DNA of 64,000 nt from Bolinopsis microptera (GCF_026151205.1 NC_087084.1:8484394-8548393); one strand, 5' to 3'; shown: positions 24,501 to 43,085, counted from the first letter of the stretch. Numbers and translations: made by a program. Notes: generated from the letters alone by a model not told the origin.

Positions 24501-25641
24501 AGATGACATTGGACAAGGCAAGAAAACAGGTAACTCAGATCAAGCTGTGCAAGATGATATTGGACACGGCAAGAAAACAGGTAACTCAGATCAAGCTGTG
24601 CAAGATGATATTGGGCACGGCAAGAAAACAGGTAACCCAGATCAAGATGATATTGGACAAGGCAAGAAAACAGGTAACCCAGATCAAGATGACATTGGAC
24701 AAGGCAAGAGAACAGGTAACCCAGATCAAGATGACATTGGACAAGGCAAGAGAAAAGATAACCCAGATCAAGATGACATTGGACAAGGCAAGAAAACAGG
24801 TAACCCAGATAAAGATGACATTGGACAAGGCAAGAAAACAGATAACCCAGATCAAGATGACATTGGACAAGGCAAGAAAACAGATAACCCAGATCAAGAT
24901 GACATTGGACAAGGCAAGAAAACAGGTAACCCAGATAAAGATGACATTGGACAAGGCAAGAAAACAGATAACCCAGATCAAGATGACATTGGACAAGGCA
25001 AGAAAACAGATAACCCAGGTCAAGATGACATTGGACAAGGCAAGAAAACAGATAACCCAGATCAAGATGACATTGGGCAAGGCAAGAAAACAGATAACTC
25101 AGATCAAGATGACATTGGACAAGGCAAGAAAACAGATAACCCAGATCAAGAGGACATTGGACAAGGCAAGAAAACAGATAACCCAGATCAAGATGACATT
25201 GGACAAGGCAAGAAAACAGATAACCCAGATCAAGAGGACATTGGACAAGGCAAGAGAACAGATAACCCAGATCAAGATGACATTGGACAAGGCAAGAGAA
25301 CAGATAACTCAGATCAAGAGGACATTGGACAAGGCAAGAAAACAGGTAACCCAGATCAAGATGACATTGGACACGGCAAGAGAACAGATAACTCAGATCA
25401 CGAGGACATTGGACAAGGCAAGAAAACAGATAACCCAGATGAAGATGACATTGGACAAGGCAAGAAAACAGATAACCCAGATCAAGATGACATTGGACAA
25501 GGCAAGAAAAAGGTAACCCAGATCAAGATGATATTGGACAAGGCAAGAAAACAGGTAACCCGTTATATGTACTTATGTATTACGCTTCCACGTAAAACAA
25601 TAGAATTGAACAAACAACAAAGTCCTCTACCAATTTCATGA
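11012..25641 (+). CDS. SRCR-LDLa seven-transmembrane receptor with giant repeat tail
   Basis: Five exons join in phase: 11012-11090, 11214-11308, 11704-11974, 12494-13179 and 18739-25641, about 2677 residues. Exon 1 encodes a signal peptide (MTKIIILLIVSGVVTVGSAS). Exons 2-3 encode an SRCR-like domain (FHLVNGS, CFFDHICQKMGF, NIKCD, WILLCG). Exon 4 is Cys-rich. Exon 5 starts with LDLa modules (CDGIKDC; CNVVDDCGDGSDEETC; CDGTVDC.DFSDEC). Seven helices follow at about residues 718-1061, with CWLP in helix 6 and NPLLY in helix 7, marking the rhodopsin family. The DRY position reads STVRV, and extracellular loop 2 is unusually long (about 90 residues). The closest type I know is GRL101/relaxin-receptor-like. 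The remaining tail of about 1600 residues is mostly 14-residue repeats. A 1-base deletion in the last full repeat (about 25510) changes the final residues. The exon 4-5 join crosses a 5.6 kb intron and is supported only by phase and domain order. Confidence 0.8.
12022..12175. mobile_element. Hairpin element (MITE-like) in receptor intron 3
   Basis: Two arms of about 70 bp face each other around a loop of a few bases at about 12096-12101. The outer part (CCGGCT, GTTACGGTAACAGCCCTCT) and the inner part (TCAAAACACAAGTAAGCGTC) are both complementary to the other side. The outer arm holds its own near-palindrome (GTTACSGTAAC). There is no coding capacity. It may be a short non-autonomous foldback element; no target duplication was found. 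Confidence 0.7.
13619..13676. repeat. CCCTAACAACA-type short tandem repeat
   Basis: Five or so copies of ACACCCTAACA / ACAACACCCTAAC in receptor intron 4. It looks telomere-like (CCCTAA) but the spacing is irregular. Confidence 0.7.
14153..17989. repeat. 3.8 kb array of 8-bp unit TATTATTA in receptor intron 4
   Basis: About 480 copies of an 8-bp unit (TATTATTA). From 14153 to 16089 the units are identical, apart from one 3-bp insertion near 15529. From 16090 a second unit, TATCATTA, is mixed in through to the end, with rare further changes (near 16361, 17319 and 17430). At 17281-17400 the pattern of three C units then two T units (40 bp) repeats three times. Because 8 is not a multiple of 3 and no stop forms in one strand, the array makes a 1340-codon open frame, which is not a gene. 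It lies inside the 5.6 kb intron between receptor exons 4 and 5. Confidence 0.97.
18550..18592. repeat. CAGA tetranucleotide microsatellite
   Basis: About ten copies of ACAG/CAGA, near the 3' end of receptor intron 4. Close by, a 19-bp direct repeat (CCCGTAACTCTTACCTTTT) occurs at about 18334 and 18501. Confidence 0.9.
20980..25560 (+). repeat. Coding 42-bp tandem repeat of receptor tail
   Basis: Roughly 100 units of 42 bp, encoding DDIGQGKKTGNPDQ with D/G and N/S changes. Proximal units (20980-21170) are divergent (VQNDIEQ, VQDDIGQ) and later ones are nearly identical. A 51-bp variant adds AVQ (QAVQDDIGHGKKTG). The variant recurs with blocks of ordinary units between, giving higher-order periods: AVQ units at 21721, 22294 and 22825 are 573 and 531 bp apart. 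The repeat stays in frame throughout, which suggests selection on the reading frame or recent spread. The peptide is polar, mixed-charge and Gly/Pro-rich, so probably disordered. Antisense and +1 frames are also open because of the period, and are shadows. Confidence 0.95.
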
Positions 25642-25855
25642 AAATGGTTAATGGTTAAAACTGGCTCCCCGCTCCAGCTAAGCATCCAGGCCTCCGAGAT
25701 CCGAACTGCAAAGCTATTGCTAAGTCATAAAGTCATAACAGATAAGTTCTACTTGGTATTTAAAACATTTTTTGGGGCTTTGTAATACTATGACGGCATT
25801 GCTTTGAATTTGAATTTCTGATGATATTGATTTTCACTTTCAGTGCTATGTAACC
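25642..25855. other. Receptor 3' flank
   Basis: Downstream of the receptor stop, and the source of the copy at 9040-9235. It ends at the target duplication of the retrotransposed insertion (TGCTATGTAACC, 25844-25855). Confidence 0.6.
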
Positions 25856-27131
25856 TTTTTTTTTTTTTTTTTTTTTTTTTGTCGAGGGCGCTCACTCTAC
25901 CTCCCCGGATTAGCAAGGAGGCTACGTCCGCCTTGTGGCTAACGTCTGATGGAGCTCCTTTGGACTGCAGGCTTTGTACCTTTTGCTCTGCTTGGCATGG
26001 GGTTCGCAGAGCCCGGTACGTCCAAAAGACATAACATAGTTATGACCCGGTGGATCGGCGATGACCCTAAGGTTATCTGCCATAATGATCCGTCATCGAG
26101 AGACTCCATAGAACCCGTCTGGAGTCAGGTGTCGAAACACCCTCCCGGAAAAGGTAGTGCGTTACTTCGAGGAACTACCACCGCATTATGCTAGCGGGCC
26201 TGCCCTGGTGATCCTCGAGGTTGTGTCGTGCTTTTAGTATTTTTGAGGATCGAGTTGAGATGATATTAAACTCGAACCCTGGTGTGATGTTCCTTTGGTT
26301 TATCTTTGGTGTATTTAACTTTTGACGTCCCTTTGTTTCAGATTGTTTTGTTATGCTGCGCGCGGCTGTCTCGCGCTCTCGTGGAGTGCTGATTTTGGTC
26401 CTTTCTATACTGGTTTGTGTTGACGCTTTCCAGATTCTTCCTGTTGTAGAGCGCTCGCTTTGGAGTTTTAGTAATATTCCGTGGTTTAACATGGTTTTGC
26501 GGCTGGTTCAATAATGTCATTTTTCCATGACTGGATGGGTTATTTTTGTCCACTTTCCGTGGCGGAGTAGAGAGTGCCAGTCTCTGTACTGTGTTTGAAC
26601 TGCTGATGTGATTGAGTGAGTGAGATGCTGCATTGCTACTGGCTGACTCGCCAGCAGCAATGCAGGTCCAAGAAGAGAGAAGGAGAGACACTGTCCGTTT
26701 TCTGGGTGTGCCACCACCGACAGTGCTCCCACTTCTGTGGGGCTGAGAGTGTTGGCTCCAAGAACCAGCCGTGAGCGTACAGTGCCTGACCTTGACCATT
26801 GTTAATGATCTGGCCCGGCGCGCGCTACTTCGTAGCTCGTGCCGTCGGGAAGAAAGCGGCGCGCGCTACTTCGAAGAAATTTAGACGAGTAACATCCGTC
26901 AATGCCTGACCCCCTCTATGGTTAACTTGAGAATAATAGGACTATGCCATTCTCCAGGCCAATCCGTTCAGTAACCAGCTGACCCAGCACCACCTCTGAT
27001 GGAAGATGTGGTTCGGATTGGACTTCGCTAGGATTTGTCAGTTTTTCTGTAGACACTAATGCTCCCTCGAGGAAAGACATGAGCCCCGGCGAAGCTGACC
27101 AAAAACGTGACAAGGATTCTCACCCTGTAAC
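25856..27131 (-). mobile_element. Poly(A) retrotransposed insertion, - strand, 1.3 kb
   Basis: A run of about 23 T at 25856-25880 is the poly(A) tail of an element on the - strand. Both sides carry TGCTATGTAACC (25844-25855 and 27132-27143), a 12-bp target duplication typical of target-primed insertion. The body is GC-richer than its surroundings and has a tandem GCGCGCTACTTCG motif near 26820 and 26860. One - strand frame (153 codons, 26338-26799) starts MVKVRHCTLTAGSW and is Ser/Arg/Asn-rich, without a recognised domain. No reverse transcriptase is present. It is either a non-autonomous element or a deleted non-LTR copy. Confidence 0.8.
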
Positions 27132-27144
27132 TGCTATGTAACCT

Positions 27145-27579
27145 GGCAGTAACGTTGTAAAGGACTTTGAGGGGGTCTGTAGTACCCCGCATAGTATGTT
27201 TGTGTTTCACTGATTTGTAAACTGAAGACGTAAATATGGGGATATAGATAATTCATAACATTTGGCCTATGAGTAGGCCCAGCTCTCATTACGTTTCTTT
27301 CATTGGTGATAGGAATGTTTGGAGTATTGGGTACCGCGATAGCACGACCGTCCTGAAAATTGAATTGCGCGATCCTCCGCAGACTCCTGTGACCATGGCG
27401 ACAACTCCAGGTTGCGCGTCCGAAACACGTTTTACACGTGGGCGCTGCTTAATTTACCCTGGAGAAGGTTGCACGGTGTCAGTTTTCTTAAATACAACTT
27501 TGACTCACACTGGATAAGAATTCAATTCTTGAGACTTCGAGTACTCGATTTTCAAAACTCCAACGACACCATCCGAACG
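27145..27579 (+). promoter_or_regulatory. Upstream region of membrane-protein gene
   Basis: Part of it (27388-27500) is conserved with about 4015-4150, upstream of copy A. An open frame extends upstream of ATG 27580, but only the part from 27580 is shared with copy B, so the 5' part is taken as leader or promoter. No defined box is assigned. Confidence 0.35.
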
Positions 27580-28086
27580 ATGACAGCTTTATCCCAATCG
27601 TTCGACTTGTTGGCATTGTGGTTCGTCACACTGATTATAAGTTCGATACTATTTATCAGCTTGTATGCCAAAATCCTGCAACTCAGCAGAAAGTTTTTAA
27701 AAAACAACACTGAGATTTTGGAGTTAAAGAAGACGGTAGAAGACTCTGTAAAAAGCATCGACAAGACGCTCTATAGTATTTTGGATGAGATGGGCCAATC
27801 GTCCACTCCTTCTCTAGCGGCTAGATGGAGTCTTAATCCACCAGTGGATTCGTGTGTCATAAATATGGTGGACAATTGGACGGATAACGCCATTTCTGAA
27901 GGGTCGATCAATAAACCGGACCAATACGGAATTAACTGGAAACTTTACGGGAACTACGATAAGTATCCCGTTAAGTCTTTCGAGTTTAAATGTCTACAGG
28001 GTAAAGACCCAAAGACTTGGCCTTTGGTTGAAATAGACGAGGGTTCAATCATTTCTACTGAAAGTGGTTCAGTCTGCAATATCTGA
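27580..28086 (+). CDS. Small single-pass membrane protein, intact member (copy D)
   Basis: 168 residues in a single exon. The start at 27580 is chosen because dead copy B begins identically (MT.LSQSFDLLALWF). Residues about 9-32 form one strong hydrophobic helix (LLALWFVTLIISSILFISLY). A heptad-like stretch follows (LKNNTEILELKKTVEDSVKSI), then a C-terminal region of about 100 residues with an NWT glycosylation sequon and three Cys (DSCV, FKCL, SVCN). This suggests a membrane-anchored protein with a coiled stalk; topology is inferred. I do not recognise the family. It is the only one of five local copies with an unbroken frame. Confidence 0.7.
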   Translation: MTALSQSFDLLALWFVTLIISSILFISLYAKILQLSRKFLKNNTEILELKKTVEDSVKSIDKTLYSILDEMGQSSTPSLAARWSLNPPVDSCVINMVDNWTDNAISEGSINKPDQYGINWKLYGNYDKYPVKSFEFKCLQGKDPKTWPLVEIDEGSIISTESGSVCNI

Positions 28087-28228
28087 GTAAGTTTACATAA
28101 TATTCTTTAAGTGTATACCTGAAATTTGGCTTGCATTTTTTATCACTATAGATGGAGAAAAAATGGAGAAAAAAATTGATTTTAACCCTTAACGTTTCCC
28201 CCAGGCAAAAAAGACCCTCGATACCTCC

Positions 28229-28487
28229 GGTTGAAGCCTAGCTCCCGGACCATTTCCGCAGTTAACTTGTCCTGCGATGCCTTTCACAACATCGATTGAT
28301 GACGGTTGAAGCCTAGCTCCCGGACTACTTCCGCAGTTAACTTGTCCTGCGATGCCTTTCACAACATCGATTGATGACGGTTGAAGCCTAGCTCCCGGAC
28401 CATTTCCGCAGTTAACTTGTCCTGCGATGCCTTTCACAACATCGATTGATGACGGTTGAAGCCTAGCTCCCGGACTACTTCCGCAGA
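28229..28487. repeat. 75-bp tandem repeat, about 3.5 units
   Basis: Units start at 28229, 28304, 28379 and 28454 (GGTTGAAGCCTAGCTCCCGG). They differ mainly at one spot: ACCATT in the first and third, ACTACT in the second and fourth, so the array may have grown as a two-unit block. Its period is a multiple of 3, so an antisense frame stays open; this is not evidence of coding. Confidence 0.95.
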
Positions 28488-28522
28488 ATTATCCCATTCC
28501 CAATGATGCAGATTGGAAGCTC

Positions 28523-28845
28523 TATCAGTATCTGTGGTAGTAGACATGTGGGCATTATGCCAGTCGCCAGTCGCCAGTCGACAGCTGCATCATCAACATG
28601 GTCGATGACTGGCTGGACGAAGCCGGCTCTAACGGGCCGATCAAGGCCGACAATGAAGAAGATTAGCCGGACCAGTACGGCATAAAATGGGGACTGTACG
28701 GGAACTACAATCAGTATCCTGTAAAGACCTTTGAATTTAAGCATTAAGTGTGCTGCAGGGTAAAGACCCAAAGACTTGGCCTTTGACAGAAATATATGAG
28801 GGTTCAATCGTATCGATTGAAAGTGGTTCAGTCTGCAATGTCTTA
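28523..28845 (+). pseudogene. Decayed copy E of small one-pass membrane protein
   Basis: Starts like copy C (ACATGTGGGCATTATG) but skips the helix and coil, joining directly to the VDSCIINMVDDW region through a small CAGTCGC repeat. The C-terminal part (LYGNY, VKTFEF, EGSIVSIESGSVCNV) is recognisable across frame changes and an early stop. It is internally deleted and inactive. Confidence 0.7.
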
Positions 28846-30200
28846 TTATTATTGTATTTATGTCCCTGACGATTGATCACACATGAAATTTAAAGTTGGA
28901 CGATTACGTTGGTCGTTTACTTTGTACCGCTTTGTGAATAGCTCCTAATTTTAGTAGAGCACTTTGTATAACCAGAAACACACTATTAAAATATAATTGA
29001 CCGACTTTTTAGTTGATCGTTATCATAAATTTCAAAATGAAACAAAGAACTTGTAAAAACAATAGTTAAAATTTGTATGAATATCATCGAATGCAATAGT
29101 ATATCCAGCCATAAAATTATCCAGGACCCAGTATAAAATGCCATTCTGCACAACACCTAGAAATATATGTAGTACCAGTAAGTGGCGGAGAAAATCTAGA
29201 GAAGGCGGCAAATTCTAAACAAAGAAGAAGATGAACGAGAAAGGAAATTACCTGCCAAATCAATAAGAATTACATTTTTTTCCCTAACTTCTTAGGCAAA
29301 AAATAAGACATTACATTCAGGAAAACTAAAAAGCATTCTTCGATCGTTTCTCTCTATTGCTTGAATCGAAAATCTTGAGGTCGGATTATAAAAAACTTTT
29401 AAGTCATAATAATCATAAGAAAAAGATGTAAACCGTCAATACACAAAATTAATGATGTATTTATTCTTTTTTCAGCGTCCATAATTTGTATAAAAAGAAG
29501 AAGTTGATCCGTGTTAAATGAGACGCATATCTTAAAATGTAAGAAGTTTCTTCATTCTTGAACTGGTGGATTTAGAAATTCTAAATATGTACATATATTA
29601 TGCATGATAAAAGAAGATTGAAGATAATGCTGTTGATATGATGAATAGTGTAACTGTAAGACGCCAAACCAATCGAACAAAAATTAAACACTTCAACAAT
29701 TTAACGTCAAATTATGGCATGGCAAAAAATTATGACACATCTTTACATCAAAGTAGTAATATACATCTCATAATAATAATGTATAAATCTTATTATATCT
29801 ATAACATTTTAAATGCATCTAATTTGAGCGAAAAATTATTAACTTCAGCTGTTTTTATATCATTTTTACAGCCTAAAAACTTGGTTTAAATTGGTAAATG
29901 AAAAAGCAATATTAAAACCTAAATCTAGCGTTTAAATTTGGAAAGAGCGCGCGAGGAATGTTTAAAAAGATCAAAAGAAGCACTGGATTTGAAATATACC
30001 TACCAACAAGGCTATACTTTCACCTCGAAATTCGCAAATGTATCAAAAAAAGGGGCGGTTAACACAAATCAACGTAATCGTAAAACCACAAGTCCATCCA
30101 AGAGTTTCAATCGCCGTGCAATAAAACGTGACGTCACGGCTTGTAGCGTGACGTCATACCATTGTGCGTGACCATGTGATGGGTCACGTGAGCAGTGTTT
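28846..30200. other. Duplicated flank and PAK downstream region
   Basis: 28846-29240 matches 5557-5680 and 7983-8930 (with their insertions removed). 29240-30200 is AT-rich and contains no gene that I can support; it includes the 3' flank of PAK, whose stop is at 30201-30203. Confidence 0.6.
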
Positions 30201-39407
<9,207 letters not shown>

Positions 39408-39687
39408 CCCTACCACCTATAAGTGGGAGAGTGGTTAGTTGGGCTAATTGGATGATTAGTTTCTGTACTCAATTAGTCATTTTTCGTGACATGTAATGCC
39501 AGTTATGATAATTTTGAACCTGTGAAGTGTGAGTGGAGATTTGCTGAAAATGTTTGCTAAAATAACAAGTTTGCTAGAATAACAAGTGAAGTAGATACGA
39601 TTGATTCCAGAATCACGCGTTATAGAAATGACGCGGTGCTATCGCGGAGATATCAAATCGTGTTGCCGAATATATCGAGAGAATAGT

Positions 39688-40852
39688 TACTCCAGTAGCA
39701 GGGAATAGTTGAGTGTGCACTTCGATGTACACGATTTCTGACAACACAGGGTTGTTTGTTAGATCATTCTTAACCAAAATCGTTTAGGTACGCAATTTGT
39801 GTCGCTAGACATAACCCTACAGGGCAAATTTTCTAAATTACCCTCAGTCGCATATACGGGATTTTTGTATTTCAGCTCCTAAAGGTCATAGAGACTTGAA
39901 TTTTAGCTTAAAATTACCGCAATGGCTACATTTATATACAAGTTATGAAGCAACATAAGGTCTCCAGTGCTTCATTTTATAGATATTGACAAAAAACTGG
40001 TTTTTTTTTCTCAGCGAACCAAAAATGGCACTGAATTTTGATAACTTGAACTAGGAAAGTCGTAGAGACTTGAATTTTAGCTTAAAATGACCGCAAACAT
40101 CATATTTATATACAACTTATAAAGCAATATAAGCCCTTTAATGCTTATTTGTTGAGATATTGACAAAAATCAGTCATTTTGGCTACAAGTGTGAGGAAAA
40201 ATACCAAATTGGGCAACTACTTTGGTATTTTGACACACCCCACAACACTTACCATCATCCTTGATTACACATCTTGATTCCACTGGCATCCTCATTCCTC
40301 CCACAGGACTGCCATACCCCAGAGGTAGGCAAAGCATTCTTATGCTATCCTCTCGTGGGCCAACCAGGCCCAGCCTCTCTAAAAAATAAATAAATTTTTT
40401 TTAAAAAAACTTCTTTGGTCTTTTTTTGACAATTTTTGTGCTCAAGTTATTAAAATGTGCTTTGCAGTTGTAGATCGGATGTTTTCTTCCAATATGGGTT
40501 TCGGTATAAATCCGGAAGCACCCGGTTCATGGGTGATAGGGGTTAAAAATCCTGAAATGTCAGGCGATGGGCGAGACAATTGTCTGAATTTGGTTATAAA
40601 ATCACTCTTTGCTAGGGTTTGCTTTTTTCCGCTACATCGATCCGCTTTCTAACTACTGATCATCCCCCTCTACATCATTGATCATTCTCTTTTAGATACA
40701 TGATTTCTATAAGTTCTTGAAGGTACATCCGGCATGATGTAAAGTTTATATCAAAGCATTTTAATGTGGTCTTAACAAGTTGCAAGATATTCAAGTTCAT
40801 TAATAAAACAGAGATTGTAGGATATCCTTCTTTTACATATTGAGTAATTGTG
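39688..40852 (+). repeat. Left inverted arm of foldback transposon
   Basis: Complementary to 42114-43081 over about 970 bp once a 190-bp insertion (40223-40410) is removed. The arm contains an internal duplication of about 130 bp: the block around GAGACTTGAATTTTAGCTTA occurs near 39891 and 40068, each followed by a related TTTATATACAA stretch. A frame ending PLHRSAF (40455-40652) is present in both arms because they are copies. Confidence 0.9.
40223..40410. mobile_element. SINE-like insertion in left arm only
   Basis: About 190 bp absent from the right arm. It ends with GGCCCAGCCTCTC followed by an A/T-rich tail (AAAAAATAAATAAAT). The flanks (ACTACTT and ACTTCTT) are not an exact duplication. 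A tailed short insertion is consistent with a SINE; no tRNA-like boxes were confirmed. Confidence 0.5.
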
Positions 40853-41470
40853 GGATTTTTGAGGGGGAGGCTATAAAATGGCCAAATATAATTTAAACGT
40901 AAACGACCCAATAATAATATTAAAAGTAGAATGAAACTACTTAAAACTTATACAGATTTAAACTTATACAGATTTATGGTATCCTGTTTCAAGACGCTTG
41001 CTCCTGATTTTTAGCAACAATATCGACTGACCCCACAACGTTGTAATATAATTGTGGGTAGGCAATCACTTGATCTATAAGTTTTGAACGGTAGTTTGTA
41101 AAAATAATTATTTCCAAGGTAATACTAACTTTCAAAGGTACATCTTAAGTTATCATCAAATTATTCGGGTTGACAGTATTAAACATTTTGAATCGGGAAA
41201 TCAAAGCGTAACTTTTTGATTACAGATAAACGATGTGGATGCGGATGTTGTACAATGTACATTAACGTCATCTTAAATCTATTTTGAATGGAGTATTATA
41301 CAGTAGTTCAACTATATAATTGCATATCCAGTATTCACCTACAAGCATTTAACTGCTTGGCGTGATAAGGTACATCTTTGAATGGTAGTAGGGTCTTTCA
41401 GCGACACAGCAATATCACTTCCATGGTAGTCCCCGGCTTATGACAGGTTCATAGCGGTATCAAACATGTT

Positions 41471-41816
41471 TTATGGGCCTAACTCCCAATCATCTGTCCA
41501 AATAATGGTGTTTCTGGACAGATAGATGGTGTATGGTGCCTTCATGCTAATTTCAGCGATCTTCATGCAGGCCTTATTCTCTTTAGTGTTTACGTTCAGG
41601 TGGTTCATAAAGGTTTGGAGGCTGCAGTTGTAAATGACTCGAACTCCAAATTCTACTGTCTGGAACTTGCAAGCCCATCCGTTGGCTTCTATCTCTTCTG
41701 TCAGCTGCTGATATCTCCTTATCTTATTTTCTCTTGATCAGCAAAGTTCTCCTCATTCAGATGCACCTTCTTCGCTTTATCTAAATAGATCACTACATCT
41801 GGTCTCAATAGTATTA
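41471..41816 (-). pseudogene. Remnant of a PD-(D/E)XK-like protein in transposon core
   Basis: Reading the - strand gives LLRPDVVIYLDKAKKVHL, then a frame change near KIR, then RRYQQLTEEIEANGWACK, FQTVEFGVRV, and a tail to a stop at 41471-41473. The pattern RPD...IYLD..KK...E...KI.RY..L.E.....GW......VE.G.R matches a domain I recall beside reverse transcriptases in cnidarian and other invertebrate genomes. The middle catalytic segment (usually IELT-like) is degraded here, and the frame is broken. Confidence 0.55.
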
Positions 41817-42113
41817 TCCTAATGTAATGTCTAACAATAACGTTTATAAGCGCTACAATTTCGAACTAGCGGACCATATTCGGAAGAGAAATTTGGGACA
41901 GTATTTTGCTTGGAAATACTGATTTAATCGAATTGTAACCACAAAAATGACTCCCAATAATAGTCTTATGGAAAGTGTGAATAAATATTAAAGATTAAAA
42001 ATAATACAGGTTTGACTATGAAGTTTCGTCAATAATCACGTAAAGAATAATAGATAACCTACAATCTTTGTTTGGTAAACCAATTTGGTATATTTCCTCA
42101 CATGTGTAGCCAA

Positions 42114-43081
42114 AATTACTCAATATGTAAAAGAAGGATATCCTACAATCTTTTTTTTATTAGTGAACTTAAATATCTTGCAACTTGTTAAGACCACATT
42201 AAAATGCTTTGATATAGACTTTACTTCATGCCGGATATACCTTCAAGAACTTATAGAAATCATATATCTAAAAGAGAATGATCAATGATGTAGAGGGGGA
42301 TGATCAGTAGTTAGAAAGCGGATCGATGTAGCGGAAAAAAGCAAACCCTAGCAAAGAGTGATTTTATAACCAAATTCAGACAATTGTCTCGCCCATCGCC
42401 TGACATTTCAGGGTTTTTAACCCCTATCACCCATGAACCGGGTGCTTCCGGATTTATACCGAAACCCATATTGGAAGAAAACATCCGATCTACAACTGCA
42501 AAGCACATTTTAATAACTTGAGCACAAAACTTGTCAAAAAAAAGACCGAAGTAGTTGCCCAATTTGGTATTTTTCCTCACACGTGTAGCCAAAATGACTG
42601 ATTTTTGTCAATATCTCAACAAATAAGCATTAAAGGGCTTATATTGCTTTATAAGTTGTATATAAATATGATGTTTGCGGTCATTTTAAGCTAAAATTCA
42701 AGTCTCTACGACCTTCCTAGTTCAAGTTATCAAAATTCAGTGCCATTTTTGGTTCGCTGAGATAAAAAACAGTTTTTTGTCAATATCTATAAAACGAAGC
42801 ACCGGAGACCTTATGTTGCTTCATAACTTGTATATAAATGTAGCCATTGCGGTAATTTTAAGCTAAAATTCAAGTCTCTATGACCTTTAGGAGCTGAAAT
42901 ACAAAAATCCCGTATATGCGACTGAGGGTAATTTAGAAAATTTGCCCTGTAGGGTTATGTCTAGCGACACAAATTGCGTACCTAAACGATTTTGGTTAAG
43001 AATGATCTAACAAACAACCCTGTGTTGTCAGAAATCGTGTACATCGAAGTGCACACTCAACTATTCCCTGCTACTAGAGTA
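42114..43081 (-). repeat. Right inverted arm of foldback transposon
   Basis: Reverse complement of the left arm, without the 190-bp insertion. Mismatches between arms are scattered (first is the sixth base from the end), so the arms are similar but not identical. Confidence 0.9.
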
Positions 43082-43085
43082 TAGT

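Larger units (their letters stand above)
39688..43081. mobile_element. Foldback transposon with ~1 kb inverted arms, TAGT target duplication
   Basis: Ends are TACTCCAGTAGCAGGG at 39688 and its near-perfect complement at 43081. TAGT flanks both sides (39684-39687 and 43082-43085). The second copy of this locus has a single uninterrupted TAGT at 63772-63775 with the same surroundings, so the insertion is exact. The arms run to about 40852 and from about 42114. The 1.26 kb core has no intact gene, only the degraded PD-(D/E)XK-like remnant at 41471-41816. A 4-bp target duplication fits, for example, Sola- or Chapaev-type elements, but the ends do not allow assignment. Confidence 0.88.

Noticed and set aside
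20924-24516. Long antisense frames (971 and 638 codons) and a +1 frame of 1515 codons in the receptor tail
   Set aside because: The 42-bp unit is a multiple of 3 and lacks stops in several frames. Only the frame continuous with the seven-helix domain is supported.
20980-25560. CRISPR-like array
   Set aside because: Units are contiguous, with no unique spacers, and encode a protein tail in an animal gene.
28189-28437. 82-codon antisense frame with 25-residue repeats
   Set aside because: Shadow of the 75-bp repeat; no start, splice or family support.
42311-42592. 93-codon frame in the right arm as a transposon gene
   Set aside because: It is mirrored in the left arm only because the arms are copies; it has no recognisable domain and is too short for a transposase.
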